From Cellulomonas sp. URHE0023 (GTDB lineage Bacteria > Actinomycetota > Actinomycetes > Actinomycetales > Cellulomonadaceae): a DNA stretch of 64,000 bases. The position numbers and the translations under genes are program-made. The notes beneath the pieces are model-generated. The model made no database searches. It had not been told where the DNA came from and saw only the letters and a program-made list of their open reading frames with translations. Every line of letters begins with the position of its first letter. The first letter of the stretch is position 1. The stretch covers positions 868,001 through 932,000 of the forward strand of contig NZ_JIAN01000005.1 in assembly GCF_000688475.1 (NCBI RefSeq). Direction: 5' to 3'. Below, piece after piece: positions 34,166-43,345 of the stretch.

Positions 34166-34744
34166 TCAGCGAGACCCGGCGAGCTGCTCGGCGAGCACCT
34201 CCGCCCACTCCAGCCGGGCGATCCTCGGCAGGATCACGTCGAGGCTGTTCGCGTGCGCCGAGGCGACCAGATCGGTCACGGCATCGTGCGCGACGACCAC
34301 CTCGTACCCGAGCTCGCGCGCCGTCCGAGCGGTCGACTCGACGCCGATGCTCGTCGCGATCCCTCCGATGACGACCGACCGCACCCCCCTCCGGCGCAGC
34401 CGCGAGTCGAGCTCGGTACCGGTGAACGCATCCCACCCCCGCTTGGTCACGTGCAGGTCGTCGGGCGCCCCGGGCACCCGAGGGTCGAGGTCGGCGAAGT
34501 CGGCTCCGGGCGCGATGGCAGGCCCCGGGGAGTCGGTGCGCCCACGGAGCAGGTCCCCGCCGTCCGGCGAGAACCGGACGCGGACCCGCACGACCGGGCG
34601 CCCGCCACGGTGGGCGGCGTCGGCGAGAGCGGCTGCTCGGGCGAGGACCGTCGCCGTGTCGTGAACGGTCGGCAGGGCGGTGATGCCCTTCTGCAGGTCC
34701 ACGAGGACGAGTGCGGTCGAGGGGTCGAGCGTGTCGACGGGCAT
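34166..34744 (-). CDS. Isochorismatase-family hydrolase
   Basis: 192 residues from ATG 34744. Isochorismatase-like fold: catalytic Asp16 in LVLVDLQKG, Lys101 in HVTKRGWDAF, and the segment GGIATSIGVESTARTARELG. In the Cys-hydrolase branch the Gly134 position of that segment carries the catalytic Cys; here it is Gly. This excludes the usual nicotinamidase-type chemistry and leaves an isochorismatase-like or unknown hydrolysis. It is divergent from a MarR gene over an operator region. Confidence 0.84.
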   Translation of the reverse strand: MPVDTLDPSTALVLVDLQKGITALPTVHDTATVLARAAALADAAHRGGRPVVRVRVRFSPDGGDLLRGRTDSPGPAIAPGADFADLDPRVPGAPDDLHVTKRGWDAFTGTELDSRLRRRGVRSVVIGGIATSIGVESTARTARELGYEVVVAHDAVTDLVASAHANSLDVILPRIARLEWAEVLAEQLAGSR

Positions 34745-34771
34745 GGAGAGCTCCTGGGTCGAGGCGAGAAA

Positions 34772-34829
34772 GACAGCAAGACTGTCCATCCGGCCGCGAC
34801 CGATGTCAAGCCAAACTGCACAGTCTGGC
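34772..34829. promoter_or_regulatory. Divergent promoter region with MarR operator palindromes
   Basis: A 20-bp near-perfect palindrome at 34810-34829 (GCCAAACTG, CA, CAGTCTGGC) and a second palindrome GACAG-N5-CTGTC at 34772-34786. Between them on the minus strand, TTGACA (complement 34804-34809) is a good minus-35 for the isochorismatase-family gene. AGACTGT at 34779-34785 and ACAGTCT at 34820-34826 relate the two sites. Confidence 0.6.
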
Positions 34830-34853
34830 TGTGCTATCCCGTACGCTCTGCTC

Positions 34854-35342
34854 ATGGACGACGCCATGCTCGCGGCCGACCTCCGCCTCCAGCTCGGTCG
34901 CCTCGTTCGGCGCGGGCGAGCCGAGGATCCCCAGCCCCACGCCGTCACCGCCGTGCTCGGCCTGCTCGGTCGCGACGGCCCGCTGACCACCAGCCAGCTC
35001 GCCGCAGCGCAACGGGTCCGACCGCAGTCGATGGCTCGCACGGTCCGCACGCTCGAGGCAGCGGGGCTCGTGGAACGGGCTGCCGATCCGCACGACGCCC
35101 GCAAGTCGCCGCTCGCGCTGACCGCCGAGGGGCGGGCGGCGCTCGAGCAGGAACGTCGGCGCAGGACCGACTGGCTGACCCTGGCACTGGCCGAGGCCCT
35201 CGACGAGGACGAGAGGGCGACGATCGCGTCGGCCGTGCCCCTGCTGGCCCGCATCGTCGCCTGGGACGAGCGCCGCTCTCCGGGACGACGGGATCCACGC
35301 GACCTCGCGCTCGACGCGCCCCCCGAGACGTCGGGTGGGTGA
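34854..35342 (+). CDS. MarR family transcriptional regulator
   Basis: 162 residues from ATG 34854. Winged helix: VLGLLGRDGPLTTSQLAAAQRVRPQSMARTVRTLEAAGLVER, with the wing ADPHDARKSPLALTAEG. It is divergent from the isochorismatase-family gene and separated by operator palindromes, so it most likely represses that gene and itself. The C-terminus ends one base before the convergent TetR gene. Confidence 0.86.
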   Translation: MDDAMLAADLRLQLGRLVRRGRAEDPQPHAVTAVLGLLGRDGPLTTSQLAAAQRVRPQSMARTVRTLEAAGLVERAADPHDARKSPLALTAEGRAALEQERRRRTDWLTLALAEALDEDERATIASAVPLLARIVAWDERRSPGRRDPRDLALDAPPETSGG

Positions 35343-35343
35343 G

Positions 35344-35952
35344 CTACACCCGGCCCTGGGGAGTGCGGGCCCGGGCGTCCAGCCGCGCGACAGACTCCTG
35401 CACGGCCCCGTGCAGCATCAGCTCCACGTCACCGACGAGGCGGTACGGGTCCGCGACCATGCCGTCGGACACCCACCGCAGGACCGCCGCCAGCACGGCT
35501 GAGGTGTAGAAGTCGACCACCATGGCCCTGTCGTCCGGGCTCGCCGGACCGCCACCGCCGACCTCGCGGACGACCGCCTCCGTCACGGGGCGCATCTGCC
35601 AGAAGAGGAAGCGCTCGAGACCCGCACGGCCGAGTCCGTCGAGGACCGCGGCCGTCGACGACTGGTTGCCCCTGAGGTACTTCAGCAGCCGGACCAGCCC
35701 GTCCGCCCAGGCGTCCTGCCGGGCCGAGACGCGCACCGCCTCGGCGACCTCGTTCTCGAACATCCAGACGGCGAGCTCCTGGACGTCGCGGAAGTGGTAG
35801 TAGAACGCCTGCCGGGTCAGCCCGCAGTCCTGCACCAGACCCGTGACCGTGACCCTGTCCAGCGGTTCCGACTGCAGCCGCACCTTGAGCGCGGACGTGA
35901 GGGCCTCACGCGCGTCGGAACGGCGCACGGTCGGACTGTCCACGATGCTCAC
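35344..35952 (-). CDS. TetR family transcriptional regulator
   Basis: 202 residues from GTG 35952. N-terminal TetR HTH: ALTSALKVRLQSEPLDRVTVTGLVQDCGLTRQAFYYHFRDVQEL, with the recognition helix at TRQAFYYHF. The C-terminal ligand domain has no recognisable signature. Divergent from the DUF5692-like membrane protein gene, with an inverted repeat over the candidate promoter, so it probably controls that gene. Confidence 0.87.
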   Translation of the reverse strand: MSIVDSPTVRRSDAREALTSALKVRLQSEPLDRVTVTGLVQDCGLTRQAFYYHFRDVQELAVWMFENEVAEAVRVSARQDAWADGLVRLLKYLRGNQSSTAAVLDGLGRAGLERFLFWQMRPVTEAVVREVGGGGPASPDDRAMVVDFYTSAVLAAVLRWVSDGMVADPYRLVGDVELMLHGAVQESVARLDARARTPQGRV

Positions 35953-36047
35953 TCTCAGTCCATCGGTCGGTACACCCTCATCGCCAGAGGTCGACGGTGG
36001 TGACTTACGGCTGGGTCACGCGCACGAACACACTGCACACGGCCCGC

Positions 36048-36069
36048 TTGACACATCACGCAAGGTGTC
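36048..36069 (+). promoter_or_regulatory. Promoter minus-35 overlapped by a TetR-type inverted repeat
   Basis: TTGACA at 36048-36053 overlaps GACAC-N10-GTGTC (36050-36054 and 36065-36069) in the gap between the divergent TetR and membrane protein genes. A second odd palindrome CCCTAC-C-GTAGGG lies at 36092-36104. The order suggests repressor binding across the promoter of the membrane protein gene. Confidence 0.5.
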
Positions 36070-36151
36070 CAGTGCGCTGACCAGCGCGTGTCCCTACCGT
36101 AGGGGCCCCCGGAGCCATGCAGGTCACGGGCGGTCCGCGCGGAGGTTCACC

Positions 36152-37123
36152 TTGTTCCTGTTCGACTCCATCCCCTGGCAGACGTGGGTGATGTGGTTCG
36201 TCGTCCTCGGCGCCCTCATCGGCCTGAACGAGGTCACCCGTCGCTGGAAGTGGGCCGCGATCGCGTTCTTCGTCGCCCTGCCGCTGGTCCTGACCATCTT
36301 CGTCTGGCCCACCACGTCCGGCCCGGGAACCTCGACGGGCACCTGGTTCCACTGGGTGAAGGTGTACTCCGCGCTGGCCGGCTGCCTCGGCTTCATGGCG
36401 CTCCGGTACGTCGGGAAGCTGTCGAAGAGCCGCTGGATGCTGCTGTTCCCCCCGGTGATCCTCGTGCTCAACGTCTGCGAGGCCGTCGCCCGCGACATCC
36501 AGGTCGCGGGTCTGCAGGGCATGCACGACGGCGTGTTCATGGTCGGCGGCGTGTGGAACTACATGAACGGTGCGGCCGGCATCCTCAACGCGCTGTGCGT
36601 GTGCGGCTGGGCCGGGATCATGGTGTCGCGCGACAAGTCCAAGGACATGGTCTGGCCGGACATGCTCTGGTTCTGGTTCATCGCGTACGACCTGTGGAAC
36701 TTCGCCTACGTCTACAACTGCGTCGGCGACCACGCGTTCTACGCCGGTGCCGCCGTGCTCATCTCCTGCACGCTTCCCGCGTTCTTCCTCAAGAAGGGCG
36801 CCTGGCTCCAGCACCGCGCCCACACGCTCGCCCTGTGGATGATGTTCACGATGGCGGTCCCCGCGTTCGTCACCTCGTCGCGGTTCGCCGTGCAGTCCTC
36901 CCACAACGAGACGGCACTGTTCGTGGTGTCGGCCGTATCGCTCCTGGCCAACGTCGCGCTCGCCGTCTACCAGGTGCGCACCGTCGTGACCCGGCGCCGC
37001 AACCCGCTGCGCGACCAGGTGTTCACGCACCTCAAGGCGTACCGCGTGGTCGTCGAGGAGAACGCTCCGCTCGACGCCACGACCGGCGCCGTCCGCGAGG
37101 ACAGGCCGCTGGCTACCGTCTGA
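36152..37123 (+). CDS. Multi-pass membrane protein, DUF5692-like
   Basis: 323 residues from TTG 36152, chosen for GGAGG 6-7 nt upstream and because the chain then begins MFLFDSIPWQTWVMWFV. About nine membrane helices, and Trp- and aromatic-rich loops (WNYMNGAAGILNALCVCGWAG, IAYDLWNFAYVYNCVGDHAF in pieces). I recall this pattern as the DUF5692 group, but cannot confirm it. The regulator next door is TetR-type, so a ligand-induced membrane function is plausible. The gene is followed by a good terminator. Confidence 0.7.
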   Translation: MFLFDSIPWQTWVMWFVVLGALIGLNEVTRRWKWAAIAFFVALPLVLTIFVWPTTSGPGTSTGTWFHWVKVYSALAGCLGFMALRYVGKLSKSRWMLLFPPVILVLNVCEAVARDIQVAGLQGMHDGVFMVGGVWNYMNGAAGILNALCVCGWAGIMVSRDKSKDMVWPDMLWFWFIAYDLWNFAYVYNCVGDHAFYAGAAVLISCTLPAFFLKKGAWLQHRAHTLALWMMFTMAVPAFVTSSRFAVQSSHNETALFVVSAVSLLANVALAVYQVRTVVTRRRNPLRDQVFTHLKAYRVVVEENAPLDATTGAVREDRPLATV

Positions 37124-37135
37124 CCGCACCTCCGG

Positions 37136-37175
37136 AAGGGCCGGCCGCTGGCGAGACGCCGCGGCCGGCCTTTCT
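37136..37175 (+). terminator. Rho-independent terminator after the DUF5692-like gene
   Basis: Arm AAGGGCCGGCCGC (37136-37148) pairs with GCGGCCGGCCTTT (37161-37173) with one G-T wobble, and the loop itself can fold GGCG-AGA-CGCC. A TTTCT tract follows. It ends the plus-strand gene 13 nt earlier and precedes the stop of the minus-strand regulator. Confidence 0.8.
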
Positions 37176-37210
37176 GCTGCCGGTACCAGGGTCGGGCCGA
37201 GCCGACGGGT

Positions 37211-39448
37211 TCACCGCAGGAGCGCTTCCAGCTGCTCGCGCTCGGACACCACGTACCGGCTCGTCGACTCGGAGTCGAGCTTCCCGAGGGCGAGGACGAC
37301 GTCTGCGGCAGCGGCGTCGGTGCCTCCGGCGGCCAGGTGCGCGGTCGCACGCAGACGCAGCATCTCCGCCACGCGCGTGGGAGAGCCGACCGCTTCCGCA
37401 GCGGCGAGCGCGGTCGTGGCGGACCGGACGGCGTCGGTCGCCCTCCCGAGCGCCAAGAACGTCTGGCACATGCGCTGGTGGAGGCTCAGAGTCGTGATGG
37501 TGTGAACCAGGTCGTGCGTCCTCGACCGGTTCACCTCGAGGTGCTCGAGCACCCGCTGGTACTCCTCGATGGCACGCTCGTCGTCGCCGGAGCTGTGGAG
37601 CATCTGGCTGAGCATGATCATCGCCTGCGCCGCTCCGTCGGAGTCCTCAGCCAGCTCGAACTGCACCAAGGCCTCCCGGCACGCGGCCAGACCCGCGTCG
37701 AGGTCCGTCCTGGTGAGCATCCAGGCGAGGTAGAAGTGCGCCCATCCGCCCTGCTGGTGGTCGCCGGAGGCCTCGGCGGCAGCAACGGCGAGGCGAGCGA
37801 TCCGGAGCCCGACCACCCGGTCGCCCGTCTCAAGGTTCGTCGCCCACACGAGGTACCCGAGGTGCATGGCCTCGAGGCGCGTGTCGCCGAGGGCACGCGC
37901 GGACTCGACGGCCAGGCGGAAGAGCTCGAGCCAGCTGCCCCACTCCAACCACTTCTCGGAGTACCAGTGGAGGGCATCTGCGACGTCGACGACGACCGTG
38001 TGCTCGCCGGCGTCGGCGGCCGCCTGCATCGCCGACCACCACTGGTGGTCCTCGAGACGGATCCACGCATCGGCGGACTCGGCGTCCGGGAACGCGATCC
38101 CCGCCGCACCGGGTTCGGTGGGGGTGCGCCCGGGTTCGCACCAGGCGCCTGCTCGCTCGAGCGTGCCCAGGAGCCAGGCGCGCAGTCGAGCTCGACGCCG
38201 CTCGACCGCCTCGTCTCCCTCGATCGTACGGAGGCGTCCATGAGCGAACAGTCGCACCAGGTCGTGCAGCTGATAGCGGTTTCCGCCGCGCGCTTCGACG
38301 AGCCCGAGGTCCACGAGGTCGTCCAGCCGGAGGTCGACGTCAGCGTCGTCGTGATCCAGGGTGGCGGCGGCGGCACGGGCGTCGAACGTGCCGACGTCGA
38401 TCACCGAGATCGACCGGAACAGGGCTGCCGTGTCCGGTTCGAGGTCGTCGTACGAGAGCGCGAACGCCGCCTCGACCGCGAGGTCCCCCGCGACCAGGAG
38501 CCGCAGGCGGTTCTCGCTCGTGCGCAGCCGGTCGATGAAGTCCGCCGCCGACTGCCCCGGACGGCTCGCGATGCGGTTCCCGGCGATCCGCATCGCGAGA
38601 GGCATGTGATCGGCGAGCTCCGCCAGCTCGCGCAGGTCGCCGGCTTCTCGCTGCGCCGCGGGGATCAGCTTCGCGAGCAGAGCGACGCTCTCCTCGTGGC
38701 TCAGCGGCCCGAGCGTCATCCGGCGCACACCCTCGAGTCCCGCAAGGGTCCGCCGCGACGTCACGACGACCGCCGTGCGGGCGTCGGCAGTCAGGACCGG
38801 TCGGACCTGACTCTCGTTCGCCGCGTTGTCGAGCAGGACGGTCACGGGTCGCTCCGCGACGGTCGAGCGCCACAGCGCCGTGGCCGCCTCGAGGTTGGCC
38901 GGCACCTTCGCTTCTGCACCCGGCAGCTGGCGCAGCAACGCACGGATCACGTGCAGCGGAGAGAGCGGGACCGGACTGAGTCCGGCGAGATCGACGACGA
39001 GGATCGGCCGCCCGGCGGCGATGCGGTGCGTCGCCTCCAAGGCGCTGCTCGTCTTGCCGACACCTGGTGGGCCGCAGATGACCACCGGCGACGGGTCCTC
39101 CGTCGACGTCCGGGCCAGCAGGGCAAGGATCTCGACAAGCTCACGCTGACGCCCGGTGAAGTCCGAGACGCGGTGCGGGGCTACCGCCGACGACTCGCGG
39201 GTCTGTGCCGATGCCGCCCGACGGGCGCGTACCTCGCGCAGGACAGCCGCGCGTTCTCGCGGTTCCAGGCCGAGTCCGTCGAGGATCGCCTCGACCGTCC
39301 GGCGCTGCGGCGTCGCACTGACGCCACGCTCGATGTCGCTGAGCGTCCGGACGCTGACGCCCGACCGTTCCGCCAGACCCTCCAGCGTCAGGTCGGCGGA
39401 GAGCCGGAGCTCTCGCAGTCGTCCGGCGAACGACCCTGATGTGCTCAC
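37211..39448 (-). CDS. XRE-HTH/NB-ARC/TPR transcriptional regulator (AfsR/SARP-like STAND ATPase)
   Basis: 745 residues from GTG 39448. Residues 5-60 are an XRE-type HTH (LRELRLSADLTLEGLAERSG then SVRTLSDIERG). Then an NB-ARC-like ATPase: FTGRQREL, Walker A GPPGVGKTS at 126-134, a Walker B in RPVTVLLDNA, and the GxP motif in HMPLAMRIAGN. The last 350 residues are helical TPR-like repeats. This architecture is shared by actinobacterial STAND regulators that switch on a secondary pathway. Divergent from the chloroperoxidase-like operon (162 bp), so a regulatory link is possible. Confidence 0.87.
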   Translation of the reverse strand: MSTSGSFAGRLRELRLSADLTLEGLAERSGVSVRTLSDIERGVSATPQRRTVEAILDGLGLEPRERAAVLREVRARRAASAQTRESSAVAPHRVSDFTGRQRELVEILALLARTSTEDPSPVVICGPPGVGKTSSALEATHRIAAGRPILVVDLAGLSPVPLSPLHVIRALLRQLPGAEAKVPANLEAATALWRSTVAERPVTVLLDNAANESQVRPVLTADARTAVVVTSRRTLAGLEGVRRMTLGPLSHEESVALLAKLIPAAQREAGDLRELAELADHMPLAMRIAGNRIASRPGQSAADFIDRLRTSENRLRLLVAGDLAVEAAFALSYDDLEPDTAALFRSISVIDVGTFDARAAAATLDHDDADVDLRLDDLVDLGLVEARGGNRYQLHDLVRLFAHGRLRTIEGDEAVERRRARLRAWLLGTLERAGAWCEPGRTPTEPGAAGIAFPDAESADAWIRLEDHQWWSAMQAAADAGEHTVVVDVADALHWYSEKWLEWGSWLELFRLAVESARALGDTRLEAMHLGYLVWATNLETGDRVVGLRIARLAVAAAEASGDHQQGGWAHFYLAWMLTRTDLDAGLAACREALVQFELAEDSDGAAQAMIMLSQMLHSSGDDERAIEEYQRVLEHLEVNRSRTHDLVHTITTLSLHQRMCQTFLALGRATDAVRSATTALAAAEAVGSPTRVAEMLRLRATAHLAAGGTDAAAADVVLALGKLDSESTSRYVVSEREQLEALLR

Positions 39449-39610
39449 AGCGGCAGGACCTGCAGTTCTGCCTGCTTCCTGCCTGGTCCGGCGGCACCTC
39501 CCACCGATGCAATGGGACGCGAGCGCAACCCCCGGCCGCAGTCGAGGGTTGCTGGCCGCACACGTGGGCTCCCGGCAGGGACGTCCGCCACGAGACGAAG
39601 GACGAGTGAC

Positions 39611-40432
39611 ATTCCGTACATCACCATTTCCGACGGGACCGAGATCTACTACACCGCGCAGGGTAGCGGTCGGCCGGTGCTCTTCAGCCACGGTTGGCCG
39701 TTGAGCTCAGACGCCTGGCAGGTCGAGCTGAAGCTGTTCGCCGACGCGGGATACCAGGCCATCGCGCACGACCGCCGGGGCCACGGCCGGTCGTCGAAGA
39801 CCTACGCGGGCAACGACATGGACACCTACGCCCGTGACCTGGCCGAGCTGGTCGAGGCGCTCGACCTTCGCGACCTCGTCGTGGTGGGCCACTCCACCGG
39901 CGGCGGCGAGGTGGTCCGGTACGCCGCGCAGCACGGCGTCGGGCGCGTCTCGAAGGTCGTCACCGTCGGCGCCGTGCCGCCGATCATGGTGAAGTCCGAG
40001 AGCAACCCCGTGGGTCTGCCCATCGACGTGTTCGACGGCATCCGTGCCGGGGTGCTGAACGACGCGTCGCAGTTCTACCAGGACCTGACGACCCCGTTCT
40101 TCGGTGCGAACCGCGAGAACGCGAACGTCTCCCAGGGCGCGAAGGACGACTTCTGGCGTCAGGGGATGCTGGTCAACCTCGCGGCGGCCTACGACTGCGT
40201 CAAGGCGTTCTCCGAGACGGACTTCACCGAGGACCTCAAGGCGCTCGACGTGCCGATCCTCATCGCGCACGGCGACGACGACCAGATCGTCCCGATCGGT
40301 GGCGCCGCTCTGCTGTCCGCCGAGCTGGTGAAGCACGGCACCCTGAAGATCTACCCGGGGGCACCGCACGGCATCTCCGGCGACTTCCAGAAGCAGCTGG
40401 ACGCCGACATCCTCGCGTTCGTGGCCGACTGA
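39611..40432 (+). CDS. Alpha/beta hydrolase, non-heme chloroperoxidase type; ATT start proposed
   Basis: 273 residues if initiated at ATT 39611. Family members start MPYITxSDGTEIxYK; here the matching sequence is IPYITISDGTEIYY with ATT at the Met position, and GAAGGA sits 8 nt upstream. The alternative is ATG 39512, which adds 33 residues unlike the family and has no ribosome binding site. Motifs: SHGWP 27-30, GHSTGG with Ser95, HGDDD for Asp and GAPHGI with His253. Esterase/perhydrolase of the cofactor-free haloperoxidase group. First gene of a three-gene operon. Confidence 0.82.
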   Translation: MPYITISDGTEIYYTAQGSGRPVLFSHGWPLSSDAWQVELKLFADAGYQAIAHDRRGHGRSSKTYAGNDMDTYARDLAELVEALDLRDLVVVGHSTGGGEVVRYAAQHGVGRVSKVVTVGAVPPIMVKSESNPVGLPIDVFDGIRAGVLNDASQFYQDLTTPFFGANRENANVSQGAKDDFWRQGMLVNLAAAYDCVKAFSETDFTEDLKALDVPILIAHGDDDQIVPIGGAALLSAELVKHGTLKIYPGAPHGISGDFQKQLDADILAFVAD

Positions 40433-40920
40433 TGGCCGGCATCGAGGCTCGCCTCGCCGAGCTCGGCATCACGCTGCCGCACCGTTCACCGGCACCGGCC
40501 GGCACCTACGTCCCGGCCGTGCTCAGCGACAACCTCGTCTTCACGGCGGGGCAGCTCCCGTTCGTCGACGGTGCCCTGCCGGTGACCGGCAAGGTCGGCG
40601 CGGCCGTGAGCGCGGACGACGCACGCGAGTGCGCCCGGACGGCAGCACTCAACGCGCTGTCGGCCGTGGCCGAGGTCGTGGGCTCGCTCGACCGGGTCGT
40701 CCGCATCGTCAAGGTCGTCGGCTTCGTGGCCTCCGACCCCGGCTTCACCGCACAGCCAGGCGTGGTCGACGGAGCCTCGACCGTCCTGGGCGCGATCTTC
40801 GGCGACGCCGGAGTGCACGCCCGGAGCGCCGTCGGCGTCGCGGTCCTGCCGCTCGACTCCCCGGTCGAGATCGAGCTCATCGTCGAGGTCTCACCCCCAC
40901 TCACCCCCAAGGAGAACTGA
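40432..40920 (+). CDS. RidA family protein
   Basis: 162 residues; the ATG shares one base with the preceding stop (TGATG), so translation is coupled. Typical RidA/YjgF chorismate-mutase-like fold: YVPAVLSDNLVFTAGQLPFVDG, then ARTAALNALSAVAEVVGSLDRVVRIVKVVGFV, and ending VGVAVLPLDSPVEIELIVEV. In the deaminase branch a conserved Arg holds the 2-aminoacrylate carboxylate; that position here reads HARSAVGV, so the Arg is present but the following motif is altered. RidA proteins are paired with hydrolases in some detoxification operons. Confidence 0.85.
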   Translation: MAGIEARLAELGITLPHRSPAPAGTYVPAVLSDNLVFTAGQLPFVDGALPVTGKVGAAVSADDARECARTAALNALSAVAEVVGSLDRVVRIVKVVGFVASDPGFTAQPGVVDGASTVLGAIFGDAGVHARSAVGVAVLPLDSPVEIELIVEVSPPLTPKEN

Positions 40921-41639
40921 TGTCTGCCGCACCCACCGTCGTCCTCGTCCACGGCGCCTTCGCCGAGTCCGCCAGCTGGTCGGGCGTCATCGCCCGCCTC
41001 GTCGACCACGGCGTCTCCGTGGTCGCCACGCCCAACGAGCTGCGCAGCGTCACCACCGACGCCGCGAACGTCCGGTCCGCCGTCGAGGGGATCGGCGGGC
41101 CCGTCCTGCTCGTCGGCCACTCCTACGGCGGTGCAGTGATCACCGAGGCCGCGGTCGACAACCCCGCCGTGGTCGGCCTCGTCTACGTCGCAGCCTTCGC
41201 CCCGGACCACGGGGAGAACGCGCTGCAGCTGACGGGCCAGTTCCCCGGAAGCACCCTCGGCGAGACGGTCCGGCCCTACCCGCTCGGCGACGGCACGCAT
41301 GACCTGTTCGTCGAGCGGGACCTGTTCCCGAACCAGTTCGCAGCCGATGTCGCGCCCGCAGAGGCCGCTATCCAGGCTCGGACGCAGCGACCCATCCGGG
41401 ACTTCGCGCTGGGTGAGCCGCAGCCGGCGGCCACACCTGCGTGGAAGTCGCTGCCGTCGTGGTTCATCTTCGGCGACGCCGACAAGAACATCCCCGTGGA
41501 GGGCCTGCGCTTCATGGCGGAGCGCGCCGGAGGGCTCGCGACCGTCGAGGTTCCGGGCGCGTCGCACTCGGTCATGGTGTCGCAGCCCGACGCCGTGGTC
41601 GCCCTGATCCTGCAGGCGATCGAGCACCTCGCCGCGTAA
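40920..41639 (+). CDS. Alpha/beta hydrolase
   Basis: 239 residues, ATG coupled to the RidA stop by a shared base. Alpha/beta hydrolase core: LVHGAF with oxyanion residues, nucleophile Ser68 in GHSYGG, Asp in FGDADKNIP, and GASHSVMVSQP with His216. Close in size and motifs to the short esterases of the AB_hydrolase_6 group. Third gene of the operon with a chloroperoxidase-like enzyme and RidA, so the three may act on a common xenobiotic or stress metabolite. Confidence 0.87.
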   Translation: MSAAPTVVLVHGAFAESASWSGVIARLVDHGVSVVATPNELRSVTTDAANVRSAVEGIGGPVLLVGHSYGGAVITEAAVDNPAVVGLVYVAAFAPDHGENALQLTGQFPGSTLGETVRPYPLGDGTHDLFVERDLFPNQFAADVAPAEAAIQARTQRPIRDFALGEPQPAATPAWKSLPSWFIFGDADKNIPVEGLRFMAERAGGLATVEVPGASHSVMVSQPDAVVALILQAIEHLAA

Positions 41640-41648
41640 GCACGAACG

Positions 41649-41687
41649 ACGGCATCCCGGTCCCCTGGGTGGGGGCCGGGATGCCGT
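41649..41687. terminator. Bidirectional hairpin terminator
   Basis: Arm ACGGCATCCCGGTCCCC (41649-41665) pairs with its inverted copy at 41671-41687, with one G-T wobble and a 5-nt loop TGGGT, giving a 17-bp stem. It lies between the convergent hydrolase genes ending at 41639 and 41721. In both directions the stem is GC-rich with no U-tract, as in many actinobacterial terminators. Confidence 0.8.
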
Positions 41688-41720
41688 GGGTGGCGCGCCG
41701 CGCCTCGCCCAGCGGTCGGG

Positions 41721-42631
<911 letters not shown>

Positions 42632-42687
42632 AGCGCAAGTGCTGCGAGTGAACACGGGGCGACACCTCGGCGAAGGAACGGTGGACC

Positions 42688-43266
42688 ATGACGAACGCGA
42701 CCGATCCGACCAGCGAGACACGCGACCGCGTGGTCGCGACGGCCGACGCGCTGTTCTACGCCCGCGGCATCAACGCGGTCGGGATGGACGAGGTGCGCAC
42801 GGCCGCCGGCGTCTCCCTCAAGCGCCTCTACGCCGAGTTCCCGGGCAAGGAGCAGCTCGTCCTCGCCGTGCTCGCATCGCGCCACCGGCAGTGGGAGGAC
42901 GGCCTGGCGCAGACGGCGTCCGGCCTCGACGACCCACGACAGCGCCTTCTCGCAGTGTTCGACTTCCTCGAGGTGTGGTTCCGGGACGACACCTTCCGCG
43001 GCTGCGGCTTCATCAACGCCTTCGGCGAGCTGGGCGCCACGTCGCCGGCCGTCGCGGCTGCGGCACGCGAGCACAAGCAGTCCTTCCAGGACCGGATCGC
43101 CCACCTCGCCGTCGAGGCGGGCGCCGACGAGGCGCTCGGGCTGCAGCTCGCACTGCTCGCCGAGGGCGCTCAGACCACGGCGGCCATCGCCGGGCGCGCC
43201 GACGCCGCCGTCCAGGCTCGCCGCGCCGCCGAGACGCTCGTCGCCGCCGCCCTCGACGGACGCTGA
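42688..43266 (+). CDS. TetR family transcriptional regulator
   Basis: 192 residues. TetR HTH: VVATADALFYARGINAVGMDEVRTAAGVSLKRLYAEFPGKEQL, then the C-terminal dimer/ligand domain starting FDFLEVWFRDDTFRGCGFINAF. This GINAVGMDEV and CGFINAF pattern belongs to the group of TetR proteins that pair with haloperoxidase-like esterases. The double operator upstream supports autoregulation and repression of the divergent hydrolase. Confidence 0.88.
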   Translation: MTNATDPTSETRDRVVATADALFYARGINAVGMDEVRTAAGVSLKRLYAEFPGKEQLVLAVLASRHRQWEDGLAQTASGLDDPRQRLLAVFDFLEVWFRDDTFRGCGFINAFGELGATSPAVAAAAREHKQSFQDRIAHLAVEAGADEALGLQLALLAEGAQTTAAIAGRADAAVQARRAAETLVAAALDGR

Positions 43267-43319
43267 CGAGGCCGCCCGGGATCCCGGACCGCGCGACGAG
43301 GAGCCGACTCTTGCCAGAT

Positions 43320-43335
43320 TTACTTAGCTGAGTAA
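43320..43335 (+). promoter_or_regulatory. Palindrome upstream of a TetR gene
   Basis: TTACT-TAGCTG-AGTAA, a 16-bp near-perfect palindrome, ends 10 nt before the GTG start of the following TetR gene. It is AT-rich against the GC-rich background, so it probably serves as both promoter and operator for the regulator and the membrane protein gene behind it. Confidence 0.55.
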
Positions 43336-43345
43336 TGTGTGACGC

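Noticed and set aside
37337..39439. 700-residue plus-strand open frame
   Set aside because: Antisense to the NB-ARC regulator, whose HTH, Walker A and TPR motifs are convincing on the other strand.
37211..39448. NB-ARC/TPR protein as an antiphage STAND defence protein
   Set aside because: The N-terminal XRE-type HTH and order HTH-NB-ARC-TPR fit transcriptional regulators; no effector domain such as TIR, nuclease or protease is visible and no defence genes are nearby.
39512..39610. ATG 39512 as the start of the chloroperoxidase-like gene
   Set aside because: No ribosome binding site and 33 extra residues unlike the family, while the ATT at 39611 has an ideal site and fits the family N-terminus.
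43276..43287. Palindrome CCGGGATCCCGG as an operator or terminator
   Set aside because: Perfect 12-bp palindrome, but no loop or U-tract and GC-only content; the AT-rich palindrome at 43320 is a better candidate operator.
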